Shown: positions 1-6,594, numbered from the stretch's first letter. The stretch is DNA of 7,202 nucleotides from Omnitrophica WOR_2 bacterium RIFCSPLOWO2_12_FULL_51_24 (GCA_001805885.1 MHHC01000016.1:1-7202); one strand, 5' to 3'. Numbers and translations: made by a program. The notes: generated from the letters alone by a model not told the origin.

Positions 1-651
1 ATAACGCATTCATGCAATATTTATTTTTATAATCTCGGGCGTAAATTAGGGCCGGATATAATTTCCGCCCACGCCCAGAAGTTGGGTCTCGGGAAGCCAA
101 CCGGCATAGATATTGAGGGAGAAAGCAGAGGCCTTGTGCCAAGCCCGGCCTGGAAGAAAACCAGGAGAAATCAGAATTGGTATGAGGGCGAGACGCTCAA
201 TGTCGCGATAGGCCAAGGCGATCTACTCGTCACTCCGCTGCAGATGGTCGAAGTCGTATCGGTATTCGCTACCGGAGGGAACGCACCAAGGCCGCATATC
301 ATAAAGAAGATCGGAAACGCGGATGTCCAGGTACCAAAACCCAGGACGATCTCCGTCTCCAAAAGCGCTCTCGAGATCATGAAATCAGCGATGGTTAACG
401 TCGTAGCTTCTGATACGGGGACCGGACAGAGGGCAAGGATAGAAGGGATGACGATCGCCGCGAAAACCGGGACCGCGCAGACCCCTGATGGTGAACCGCA
501 CGCGTGGTTTCTGGGTTTTGCCCCCGCTGATGATCCAAAGATAGCCTTTGTGGTGATGATCGAGCACGGCGGTCATGGAGGCGTCATCGCGGCTGATATA
601 GCGAAAAAGATACTCGATTTCGCAAAGGATAACACGGAAATATTCAAATGA
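1..651 (+). CDS. mrdA: Penicillin-binding protein 2 (peptidoglycan D,D-transpeptidase), C-terminal part, 5' end outside window
   Basis: The reading frame is open from base 1, so the gene begins upstream and 216 residues are visible. It is the transpeptidase half of PBP2, which cross-links peptidoglycan in the periplasm during cell elongation. The second catalytic motif SxN is present as SCN at visible residues 4-6 (bases 10-18), followed by the class B PBP signature YFYNLG. The third motif KTG lies at visible residues 155-157 (463-471) in AAKTGTAQTP. Between them are GLGKPTGID, the GLVPSPAWK segment and IGQGDLLVTPLQ, all typical of PBP2. The catalytic SxxK serine and the N-terminal membrane anchor are upstream and cannot be checked. 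A TTG at 82 is not a real start because conserved sequence continues upstream of it. The stop overlaps the rodA start (ATGA), so the two are translationally coupled. PBP2 rather than PBP3 (FtsI) is chosen because of the sequence style and the adjoining rodA. Confidence 0.95.
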   Translation: MTHSCNIYFYNLGRKLGPDIISAHAQKLGLGKPTGIDIEGESRGLVPSPAWKKTRRNQNWYEGETLNVAIGQGDLLVTPLQMVEVVSVFATGGNAPRPHIIKKIGNADVQVPKPRTISVSKSALEIMKSAMVNVVASDTGTGQRARIEGMTIAAKTGTAQTPDGEPHAWFLGFAPADDPKIAFVVMIEHGGHGGVIAADIAKKILDFAKDNTEIFK

Positions 652-1748
652 GAGATAACTTTAGATTGAAAGGCGAATTCGATTACGGGCTCGTGTTCAT
701 CGCGGCCCTGATCCTGCTCATGGGGCTTTTTGTCGTCTATAGCGCCTCGTATCAGAAGTTGGTATCTTCCGGCGCAGACCTTTCTATGAGGCAGCTTAAT
801 TCCGCGGTGATCGGCCTGGTTATCGCGGTGGTGATATTCAGGATAGGTTACCAGAGGATAATAGATTTCAGTTATTATGTTTTCGGCCTGAATGTGCTTT
901 TATTGCTTTTGGTCCTTGTCATGGGAGATGTCCGCTACGGAGCGAAGAGGTGGATAGAGTTCGGCTCGTTCGCTTTCCAGCCGTCGGAGTTCGCGAAGAT
1001 CACTTTTGTATTCGCGCTGGCGAAATATCTCGGCGACATAAAAGAAGGGATAGAAAGACCGAAGGCCCTCATAATTCCTTTCGCTATGGCGGCAGTCCCG
1101 ATGCTCCTCATATTCAAGGAACCCGACCTCGGCACAGCTTCGATATTCATCCCCGCACTGTTTACTATGCTGCTCATTGCCGGGGCACGGCCGAAATACC
1201 TTCTTTTTATAATCGGCGCGGGCTTGGCATGCGTACCGTTCCTATGGCTTATCCTGAAGGATTATCAGAGGGCGAGGCTTTTTGTCTTCCTTAATCCGAA
1301 CCTCGATCCGCTGGGCGCCGGATACACGATCATACAATCGAAGATCGCAATAGGCTCAGGAGGGATCTTCGGAAAGGGATGGCTGTCCGGGACGCAGAAC
1401 CAGTTGAATTTCCTGCCGGAACGCCACACCGATTTTATCTTCTCGGTCGTGGGCGAGGAGTGGGGGTTCATAGGCGGCGTCTTGCTTCTCTTCCTCTATT
1501 ACAGGTTCGTCGACAAAGGAATAAGGATAGCCGAGACGACGAGCGACACATACGGCAAGACCCTCGCCTACGGGATAGTCACGATATTCGCGGTGCACAT
1601 AATCGTAAATATCGGCATGGTATGCGGCGTGATGCCGGTTGTCGGGCTGCCGCTTCCTTTTGTCTCATACGGCGGTTCCTTCCTTATAATGTGCCTCGCC
1701 TGTGTGGGCATCCTCGAAAATATAAAAAATAAACGTAAGGTGTTTTGA
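648..1748 (+). CDS. rodA: RodA, SEDS-family peptidoglycan glycosyltransferase of the elongasome
   Basis: This 366-residue polytopic membrane protein matches the usual RodA length (about 370). SEDS proteins polymerise lipid II into glycan strands and act with PBP2, encoded directly upstream. Visible landmarks are the first membrane segment at about residues 14-33, GAKRWIEFG at 98-106 followed by QPSEFAK (111-117), KEPDLGTA at 157-164, and the large periplasmic loop with LNFLPERHTDF (253-263). That loop contains Asp262, which corresponds to the catalytic aspartate of the family. GLPLPFVSYGGS (333-344) lies near the last helix. The start at 648 overlaps the mrdA stop by 4 nt and has no strong Shine-Dalgarno sequence, so translational coupling is inferred. 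The GLPLPFVSYGGS region is shared with FtsW and SpoVE. RodA is preferred because of the PBP2 neighbour and the short C-terminus. The gene looks complete. Confidence 0.96.
   Translation: MRDNFRLKGEFDYGLVFIAALILLMGLFVVYSASYQKLVSSGADLSMRQLNSAVIGLVIAVVIFRIGYQRIIDFSYYVFGLNVLLLLLVLVMGDVRYGAKRWIEFGSFAFQPSEFAKITFVFALAKYLGDIKEGIERPKALIIPFAMAAVPMLLIFKEPDLGTASIFIPALFTMLLIAGARPKYLLFIIGAGLACVPFLWLILKDYQRARLFVFLNPNLDPLGAGYTIIQSKIAIGSGGIFGKGWLSGTQNQLNFLPERHTDFIFSVVGEEWGFIGGVLLLFLYYRFVDKGIRIAETTSDTYGKTLAYGIVTIFAVHIIVNIGMVCGVMPVVGLPLPFVSYGGSFLIMCLACVGILENIKNKRKVF
1736..1742 (+). promoter_or_regulatory. Ribosome binding site of the radical SAM gene
   Basis: TAAGGTG lies inside the last codons of rodA and ends 5 nt before the ATG at 1748. 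This spacing supports ATG 1748 (TGATG overlap with the rodA stop) over the in-frame TTG one codon earlier at 1745. Confidence 0.6.
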
Positions 1749-3430
1749 TGTTAAGCGACGAGATACTCCTTGGCGTGACAAAACCCGCCCGCTACACGGG
1801 CGGCGAATGGAACAGTGTCGTAAAAGGCGATTCCGGTATAGACTGCAGGGTAGCCTTATGTTTCCCTGACCTTTACGAAGTCGGGATGAGCCATCTTGGA
1901 CTGAAGATCCTCTATTCTATCTTAAACGACAGAAGAGATGTCGCGTGCGAGCGCTCGTTCGCGCCGTGGCACGACATGGAAAAGGTCATGAGGGAGAAGG
2001 GCATACCGCTCTTCTCCCTCGAGACGAAACGCCCGCTCAATGAATTCGATATGGTCGGTTTTACTCTCCAATATGAGTTGAGTTATACGAATATCCTCAA
2101 TATGCTCGATCTTTCCGGCATACCGCTTTTTTCGAAGGACCGCGATGGTTCCCATCCGCTTATAACAGGCGGCGGACCGTGCGCGTTCAACCCCGAACCG
2201 CTCGCGGATTTCTTCGATTGTTTCGTGATCGGCGAAGGTGAGGAGGCCGTATCGGAGATCGTCGACGCCGTGATAGAGAATAAAAAATCCGGCGCGGGCC
2301 GCGGGAAATTATTGGAAAGGCTATCCGCGATCGAAGGCGTCTATGTGCCGTCCCTGCCCGCCGGAGTGGCGGGGATGCCCAAAAAGATAAGAAAAAGATT
2401 TGTCGCCGACCTCGAATCCGCGCCGTTCCCGGAAAAACCGATAGTGCCTTTCATAAATGTCGTCCATGACAGGATCCAGATAGAGATAATGCGCGGCTGC
2501 AGGAGGGCGTGCAATTTCTGCCAGGCATGCGCGATCTACGGGCCCAACCGTTTCCGCTCACCGGCTAAGATACTATCCCTCGCCGAATCGATCTACAGAA
2601 ATACCGGATATGATGAGATATCATTAGTATCGCTTTCATCCGGCGACCATCCGCAGATAATGGAGATAATAACATCGCTCACGGGAGCCTTTAAAGAAAA
2701 GGCGGTGAGTATCTCATTTCCTTCGCTCAGGGTAGAGGAGATGACCAGCCGGTTTCCTCTTGAGCTCACATCCGGCAGGCATACCGGACTTACGTTCGCG
2801 CCCGAAGTCGGAAGCGAGAAGATGCGCAAGGTCATCAATAAGGATATCCCGGTCGAAGCGCTTAAGGAATGCGCCTACCAGGCCTTTAAAAATAATTGGC
2901 GCAGGATAAAATTGTATTTCATGATCGGTCTCCCGCAGGAGGAATACAGCGACCTGGATGCTATTGTCGACCTTGCCCGCGAGATATCTGAAGTCAAAAA
3001 ACGGGTCGACGGAAGGCCCGCTGACATAAACGCTACGATATCCGTTTTCATCCCAAAGCCGCATACGAGATTTGAACGCGAGGCGATGCTTCCCATCGAT
3101 GAGGTCTACCGGAGGCAGAAGTATATAAGGGATAGATCAAGGTCCTCGCAGGGGACAAGGTCCTCGCGCAGGTCCAAGGTTAAGTTTATTTTCCACGACG
3201 CGAGGATGAGCTATCTGGAGTCGGTCTTCGCGCGCGGAGACAGGGAACTTTCCAAAGCGCTTTATATTGCCTGGAAAAACGGCTGCAGGTTCGATAGCTG
3301 GAAGGAATATTTTGATCTCGAGAGGTGGCTCTCCGCCTTCAAAGAGGCGTCGATCGATCCGGATCATTATTCTTCGAGGGAGCGTAAGCTAGACGAACGG
3401 CTGCCCTGGGAATTCATCGCGTTGCGATAA
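1748..3430 (+). CDS. Radical SAM protein of the TIGR03960-like family (B12-binding-like N-terminal domain), function unknown
   Basis: The protein has 560 residues from ATG 1748. The N-terminal part (about 30-180) resembles the cobalamin-binding-like Rossmann domain found before many radical SAM domains, with CFPDLYEVGMSHLGLKILY and TGGGPCAFNPEPLADFFDCF. The radical SAM core carries the cluster motif CX3CX2C at Cys251, Cys255 and Cys258 (MRGCRRACNFCQ), which would bind the [4Fe-4S] cluster that cleaves S-adenosylmethionine. Further family blocks are FAPEVGSEKMRKVINKDI (350-367), YFMIGLPQEE (390-399) and the C-terminal HDARMSYLESVFARGDR. As I recall, this family is often encoded beside rodA/mre genes and followed or fused with a DUF2344 (TIGR03936) protein, rng and rplU. 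The rodA link holds here but no DUF2344 follows. The C-terminus stops at LPWEFIALR, where I expect family members to continue with a short Cys-containing tail. An Arg/Ser-rich stretch at about 463-476 looks like an insertion. The substrate is unknown. Confidence 0.88.
   Translation: MLSDEILLGVTKPARYTGGEWNSVVKGDSGIDCRVALCFPDLYEVGMSHLGLKILYSILNDRRDVACERSFAPWHDMEKVMREKGIPLFSLETKRPLNEFDMVGFTLQYELSYTNILNMLDLSGIPLFSKDRDGSHPLITGGGPCAFNPEPLADFFDCFVIGEGEEAVSEIVDAVIENKKSGAGRGKLLERLSAIEGVYVPSLPAGVAGMPKKIRKRFVADLESAPFPEKPIVPFINVVHDRIQIEIMRGCRRACNFCQACAIYGPNRFRSPAKILSLAESIYRNTGYDEISLVSLSSGDHPQIMEIITSLTGAFKEKAVSISFPSLRVEEMTSRFPLELTSGRHTGLTFAPEVGSEKMRKVINKDIPVEALKECAYQAFKNNWRRIKLYFMIGLPQEEYSDLDAIVDLAREISEVKKRVDGRPADINATISVFIPKPHTRFEREAMLPIDEVYRRQKYIRDRSRSSQGTRSSRRSKVKFIFHDARMSYLESVFARGDRELSKALYIAWKNGCRFDSWKEYFDLERWLSAFKEASIDPDHYSSRERKLDERLPWEFIALR
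3137..3172 (+). repeat. Imperfect 18-bp tandem duplication inside the radical SAM gene
   Basis: Two adjacent 18-nt units (3137-3154 and 3155-3172) share the identical 12-mer CAAGGTCCTCGC at 3138-3149 and 3156-3167. A partial third echo, CAGGTCC, follows at 3169-3175. The unit is six codons, so the frame is kept and the product gains a basic Arg/Ser-rich stretch (SRSSQG, TRSSRR, SK) just before the conserved VKFIFHDAR block. It looks like local slippage or duplication in a surface loop. Confidence 0.75.
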
Positions 3431-3436
3431 ATATGT

Positions 3437-3465
3437 TTGACACTTAATTTAGGAAAAGGTATACT
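3437..3465 (+). promoter_or_regulatory. Sigma70-type promoter for the GGDEF gene and perhaps the pil block
   Basis: A consensus -35 hexamer TTGACA (3437-3442) is separated by exactly 17 bp from a -10 TATACT (3460-3465, five of six consensus bases). It sits in the short AT-rich gap just after the radical SAM stop codon. Transcription would begin near 3472, leaving a leader of about 27 nt before the preferred start at 3499. It marks the break between the wall-synthesis block and the pilus block. No clear Rho-independent terminator separates the blocks, so read-through from upstream is possible. Confidence 0.8.
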
Positions 3466-3482
3466 TTTTATAATAAATTACG

Positions 3483-3489
3483 AAGGGAG
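3483..3489 (+). promoter_or_regulatory. Shine-Dalgarno site deciding the GGDEF gene start
   Basis: AAGGGAG abuts the in-frame ATG at 3490 with no spacer but lies 9 nt before the next in-frame ATG at 3499. The second ATG is therefore the likelier start. Confidence 0.65.
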
Positions 3490-3498
3490 ATGATAAAG

Positions 3499-4914
3499 AT
3501 GGCAGGATTTCTTAAGAAGCTATCACTTGTTCCCGCAGGGCTTCGTTATAAGCTCATGGTTGCATTTGCCCTCATGTCCCTGATCCCGCTTATTATTTGT
3601 GTTTACCTTTCCCCGATGTATATACCCCCTGAATTTAGTACGGTGTGGTACGTTTCCATAGTACTCGCCATCACTATTATTATCGCGCTGCTCGGTCTCA
3701 AGATCGCCAGGGATATTGTTTCGCCGATCATCGATATGGCAATTAAAGCCAAGGGTATCGCTAACGGCGATTTCTCAAGCAGTATAGATGTCAGGAGCGA
3801 GGATGAAATAGGGGAACTCGGCAACACCCTCAACCTGCTTACCCGCCGGATACGCGAGAACATGGACGAGCTCAGGTCATACGGCGAAAGGACTAAAGAG
3901 ATAAACGTCGAGATAAATAAAAAGGTCCTGATAATGTCGAGCCTTCTTCAGGTCGGCAATCTCATATCACAGGGCGCGCCGATCGATGAGATCCTGGAGA
4001 TAGTCATAGGGAAGATCGGCCAGCTTGCCGAGGATTCATTCGCGTTCCTGATGCTCGTGGAGGAGAAAGAGACTCTCGTAATGAAGATAAATAATGGCCT
4101 CAGCGGGGAACAGAGCTCCCTGAGGATTAAGGTCGGAACCGGTCTTTTGGGCAAACTTGTCTTGGAAGGCAAGATGGCCACCCTCGACCGGCGTTCCGTG
4201 AAGGCGCCGGATGCGGAAGAGTTTTTGAAACTCTTTAAGGTTAAGAATTGCGTACTTTGTCCTGTGGTCGCTCACGGGCGCGGTTTTGGGATCGTGGGTT
4301 TCGGGAATTCGGCGGCCGACTACGAGTTTAAGGAAGACGATGTAGAACTTATAAAACTTTTCGGAAAGCAGATAGCCATTGCCATAGAGAACGACTTGTT
4401 GACCAACAAGGCGAAAGAGCTGGCCGTTAAAGACGAGCTTACCGGCCTATATAACGAGAAGTTCATCATGAACCGCCTTGAGGAAGAAATCAAGCGCGCG
4501 GTATTGTATCAGAGGCCGTGTTCATTCCTCGTCTTTAATATCGACGATCTCGGGTTATACAGGCAGATAAACGGGGATCTGGCGGCCGAGGAGACTATAA
4601 AGAAGATCGGGAAGACCATAGAGTCGAATGTCACCGCAGTCGAGAGGGTAGCAAGGTTGGGCGGTGATTCATTCGCTGTGATCCTGCCGGAAAAGAACAA
4701 GAAACAGGCGAATACGATAGCCGAGGTGCTCAAACAGCGCGTCGAGGTCTTCGGTATCGCAGGCGGCAAGGGCTACCCCCGCAACTTCGTTACGGTAAGC
4801 GGGGGCGTAAGCGAGAATCCGATAGACGGCGTGACCGCGGACGATTTGGTAAAGAAAGCAACTTCGGCCTTGAGCGAAGCCAAGTCTAAAGGGAAGAATA
4901 CGATTGTCTCTTAA
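3499..4914 (+). CDS. Membrane HAMP-GAF protein with degenerate GGDEF domain
   Basis: The protein has 471 residues from ATG 3499; ATG 3490 would add three. Two membrane helices (about 18-37 and 49-69) are joined by a loop of only about 12 residues, too small for a periplasmic sensor domain. Then come a HAMP linker (about 70-122, ending in SEDEIGELGNTLNLLTRRI), a coiled-coil-like stretch, a GAF-like domain (about 147-300) and a C-terminal GGDEF domain (about 305-471) that starts with DELTGLYNEKF. GGDEF domains make c-di-GMP, but here the signature reads GGDSF (388-392), so the fourth-position Glu is Ser. The usual DxDxFKxxND segment reads NIDDLGLYRQIN, losing the first Asp and the substrate-contacting Asn. 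The RxxD inhibitory site before the signature is also absent. It is probably not an active diguanylate cyclase. A receptor or scaffold role at the membrane is inferred, possibly serving the pilus motors encoded next. The GAF ligand is unknown. Confidence 0.88.
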   Translation: MAGFLKKLSLVPAGLRYKLMVAFALMSLIPLIICVYLSPMYIPPEFSTVWYVSIVLAITIIIALLGLKIARDIVSPIIDMAIKAKGIANGDFSSSIDVRSEDEIGELGNTLNLLTRRIRENMDELRSYGERTKEINVEINKKVLIMSSLLQVGNLISQGAPIDEILEIVIGKIGQLAEDSFAFLMLVEEKETLVMKINNGLSGEQSSLRIKVGTGLLGKLVLEGKMATLDRRSVKAPDAEEFLKLFKVKNCVLCPVVAHGRGFGIVGFGNSAADYEFKEDDVELIKLFGKQIAIAIENDLLTNKAKELAVKDELTGLYNEKFIMNRLEEEIKRAVLYQRPCSFLVFNIDDLGLYRQINGDLAAEETIKKIGKTIESNVTAVERVARLGGDSFAVILPEKNKKQANTIAEVLKQRVEVFGIAGGKGYPRNFVTVSGGVSENPIDGVTADDLVKKATSALSEAKSKGKNTIVS

Positions 4915-4956
4915 TATAACGAGAAAAAAGGCATTGTACCCCTTGCCTAGACGCTT

Positions 4957-4977
4957 GAAAATTTCGTCGAAATTTTC
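4957..4977. repeat. Palindrome 1 of the nested element
   Basis: A perfect 21-nt palindrome: arm GAAAATTTCG (4957-4966), a single central T, arm CGAAATTTTC (4968-4977). As RNA, about eight pairs with a five-base loop (CGUCG) are realistic. It matches palindrome 2 in length and in its core ATTTC/GAAAT. Confidence 0.85.
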
Positions 4978-5015
4978 TACGCAGGCTGCGGGGTTAATTC
5001 GTCCCGCAACTGCAA

Positions 5016-5036
5016 GCAGATTTCTGCGAAATCTGC
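5016..5036. repeat. Palindrome 2 of the nested element
   Basis: Arm GCAGATTTC (5016-5024), loop TGC, arm GAAATCTGC (5028-5036). Compared with palindrome 1, the stem differences fall at positions 2 and 20 (A-T to C-G) and at 4 and 18 (A-T to G-C), so pairing is preserved at each change. Confidence 0.85.
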
Positions 5037-5062
5037 GCAGCGTATAGTTGCAGGGACTCATT

Positions 5063-5068
5063 AAGGAG
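5063..5068 (+). promoter_or_regulatory. Ribosome binding site of pilT
   Basis: AAGGAG ends 5 nt before ATG 5074. It lies 7 nt beyond the outer arm of the nested palindrome, so it stays unpaired in the cloverleaf drawing, though the element could still influence access to it. Confidence 0.8.
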
Positions 5069-5073
5069 CTCTT

Positions 5074-6141
5074 ATGGTAAACGTACAGATAGAGACACTG
5101 CTTAAACTTATGGTACAGAAAGGCGCGTCTGACCTGCATCTTTCTGTCTTTTCCCCGCCCCAACTTAGGATAGACGAAAAGCTGGTGCCCACGGAATTTC
5201 CCCCTCTTGCGGCCGAGGATTCGAAGAGGTTGGCTTACAGCATGCTTAAACCGCAGCATGTGGAAAAATTTGAGCGCGAGCTCGAACTTGATATTTCGTT
5301 CGGTATAGAGGGGTTGGGGCGTTTCAGGGTCAACTGCTTTATCCAAAGGGGCTACGTCGGGGCGGCAGTGAGGCTGCTTCCTCTGCATATAATGACTTTT
5401 GAGGAGTGCGGTCTTCCGCTCAATGTAGTAGAAGACCTGTGCAAAAGGCCGAAAGGGCTGGTCCTCGTCACGGGAGCTACCGGAAGCGGCAAGTCCACGA
5501 CCCTCGCCTCGATGGTCGATAAGATAAACTCTGAGAAGAATTGCCATATAGTCATCGTAGAGGACCCGATCGAGTATGTCCACAAGAACAAAAAGGCCCT
5601 AGTTGATCAGCGCGAAGTGGGAGCTGATACGCAATCATTCGCGCACTCGTTGAAACATGTCTTGAGGCAGGACCCGAATGTCATCCTCATCGGTGAGATG
5701 CGCGACCTCGAGACGATCGAGGCGGCGCTGGATATCGCTGAAACAGGTCACCTCGTCCTTTCTACGCTGCATACATCGGACGCGGTCCAGACAATAAACA
5801 GGGTCATAGACGTCTTCCCCTCTCATCAGCAGCAACAGGTAAGGATCCAACTTTCCTTCGTCCTGCTCGGCATACTTGCGCAGCAGCTTATACCCAAGAC
5901 CGGCGGCCGCGGAAGAGTCCTGGCTACAGAGGTGCTCATCGCGACCCCTGCCGTAAGAAGCCTGATACGCGAGGCGAAGACGCATCAGCTTTATTCAGTC
6001 ATACAGACGAGCCAGAAAGAAGGCATGAGGACGATGAACCAGACGCTCTTCGAACTCTATAATAAGAAAGCAATAACTTACGAAGACGCGATACTTCGCA
6101 GCACTGATCCGGACGATCTGGACAGGTTGTTTAGAAAATAG
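5074..6141 (+). CDS. pilT: PilT, type IV pilus retraction ATPase
   Basis: This 355-residue secretion-superfamily ATPase has the usual PilT length. The cytoplasmic hexamer depolymerises the pilus, pulling pilin back into the inner membrane and driving twitching motility. An N-terminal PAS-like domain contains GASDLHLSVFSPPQLRID (17-34). The ATPase core shows Walker A GATGSGKST (134-142), the Asp box VEDPIEYVH (162-170), Walker B VILIGEMRD (203-211) with Glu207 as the likely catalytic Glu, and the His box AETGHLVLSTLHT (222-234). The retraction-specific AIRNLIRE motif appears as AVRSLIRE (293-300), followed by KTHQLYSVIQTSQKEGMRTM. That motif and the lack of a long N-terminal domain or zinc-binding CxxC pairs separate it from PilB. 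The gene looks intact, with a strong ribosome site. The next gene starts 6 nt after the stop, so the two are probably cotranscribed. Confidence 0.96.
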   Translation: MVNVQIETLLKLMVQKGASDLHLSVFSPPQLRIDEKLVPTEFPPLAAEDSKRLAYSMLKPQHVEKFERELELDISFGIEGLGRFRVNCFIQRGYVGAAVRLLPLHIMTFEECGLPLNVVEDLCKRPKGLVLVTGATGSGKSTTLASMVDKINSEKNCHIVIVEDPIEYVHKNKKALVDQREVGADTQSFAHSLKHVLRQDPNVILIGEMRDLETIEAALDIAETGHLVLSTLHTSDAVQTINRVIDVFPSHQQQQVRIQLSFVLLGILAQQLIPKTGGRGRVLATEVLIATPAVRSLIREAKTHQLYSVIQTSQKEGMRTMNQTLFELYNKKAITYEDAILRSTDPDDLDRLFRK

Positions 6142-6147
6142 GGTCAT

Positions 6148-6594
6148 ATGTCTTCAGCTAAACGAGTAATAAGTAAGACGATAGGGCAGCTCCTCCTGGA
6201 AAAAGGCGTGATAAAACAGTCCCAACTCGACGAGGGACTGAAGATCCAGAAGGAGAAGGGCGGTCTCCTGGGCCAGATCCTGGCTGGGCTGGGATATGTA
6301 ACTGAGGAGCAAATAGCCCAAGCCATCACTGTCCAGTACGGCTTCCCGTACCTTCCTTTGGCCAATTACGAGATGGACGAAGCGGCGATAAAGATGGTGA
6401 CGGAGAATATCGCCCGCCAGTATTGCCTTATCCCGATCGATAAGATCGGCAATACCGTGACCATCGCGATGGCTGATCCTCTGAACACTCAGGCCATCGA
6501 GGACATAGAATTAGTCACCGGTTGCTCAATACAGATCTTTGTCTCTACCGCGACCGATATAAAACAGGCGATAGATAAGTTCTATAAAAAATAG
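6148..6594 (+). CDS. Stand-alone MshEN / GspE-PilB N-terminal domain protein
   Basis: This 148-residue protein consists of one MshEN-type (T2SSE_N) domain and nothing else. This domain normally forms the N-terminus of PilB/GspE/MshE motor ATPases and in some of them binds c-di-GMP. Two half-motifs are visible: TIGQLLLEKG through LKIQ (11-34) and LLGQILAGLGYVTEEQI through VQYG (40-65). The conserved tail follows, with NIARQYCLIPI (87-97) and TVTIAMADPLN (103-113). It aligns without gaps to the start of the pilB product encoded 16 nt downstream, including the shared blocks QKEKGG and AMADPLN, so the pair looks like a duplicated domain. The arginine that I recall opening the c-di-GMP-binding half-motif (RLG) is replaced in both halves (TIG, LLG). 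The Shine-Dalgarno sequence is weak (AGGG 6140-6143 over the pilT stop), suggesting coupling to pilT. A regulatory or adaptor role for the motors is inferred. It has no ATPase domain. Confidence 0.85.
   Translation: MSSAKRVISKTIGQLLLEKGVIKQSQLDEGLKIQKEKGGLLGQILAGLGYVTEEQIAQAITVQYGFPYLPLANYEMDEAAIKMVTENIARQYCLIPIDKIGNTVTIAMADPLNTQAIEDIELVTGCSIQIFVSTATDIKQAIDKFYKK

Larger units (their letters stand above)
4939..5055. repeat. Nested inverted-repeat element (REPIN/MITE-like or structured leader) upstream of pilT
   Basis: Most of the 159-nt gap between the GGDEF gene and pilT is one symmetric structure centred near 4997. Outer arms 4939-4954 and 5040-5055 are imperfectly complementary (11 of 16 positions Watson-Crick without gaps, for example CTAGACGC against GCGTATAG). 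Inside are palindrome 1 (4957-4977), a middle hairpin and palindrome 2 (5016-5036). The middle hairpin pairs TGCGGG 4987-4992 with CCCGCA 5003-5008, extended by GCAG 4981-4984 with CTGC 5010-5013. The linkers are only 2-3 nt, so an RNA could fold as a three-armed cloverleaf closed by the outer stem. Because the two palindromes resemble each other, the whole could instead form one long hairpin. A competing pairing joins GTCCCGCAACT (5001-5011) with 5046-5057. There is no T-tract, so it is not a standard terminator. Mobile repeat, transcript-processing site and pilT leader are all possible. Confidence 0.7.

Noticed and set aside
82..84. TTG as a start codon for the first gene
   Set aside because: The SxN motif and other PBP2 sequence continue in frame upstream to base 1, so this is an internal Leu codon.
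2714..3064. Minus-strand open frame of 116 codons inside the radical SAM gene
   Set aside because: A shadow of a well conserved sense gene, with no ribosome site or recognisable product.
3431..3489. Frameshifted remainder of the radical SAM C-terminus
   Set aside because: The bases after the stop are AT-rich promoter sequence, and no frame gives the expected Cys-containing tail, so a simple frameshift does not explain the short end.
4924..4948. Minus-strand hairpin AGGCA...TGCCT followed by a run of T (plus-strand A tract 4924-4929), terminator-like
   Set aside because: The stem is only 5 bp with a 10-nt loop, and there is no minus-strand gene to terminate.
4930..5060. Possible c-di-GMP (GEMM) riboswitch before pilT, suggested by context and a GCGGGGTT string
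   Set aside because: The conserved GEMM core elements, such as the CACGCACAGGGCAAACC region and its paired architecture, are not visible. The region's symmetry is instead that of an inverted repeat.
4669..5583. A 304-codon open frame on the minus strand crossing the GGDEF-pilT gap
   Set aside because: It lies antisense to conserved parts of the GGDEF gene and pilT, its product shows no family motif, and its openness follows from codon bias on the sense strand. It stays open across the palindromic gap, probably by chance.
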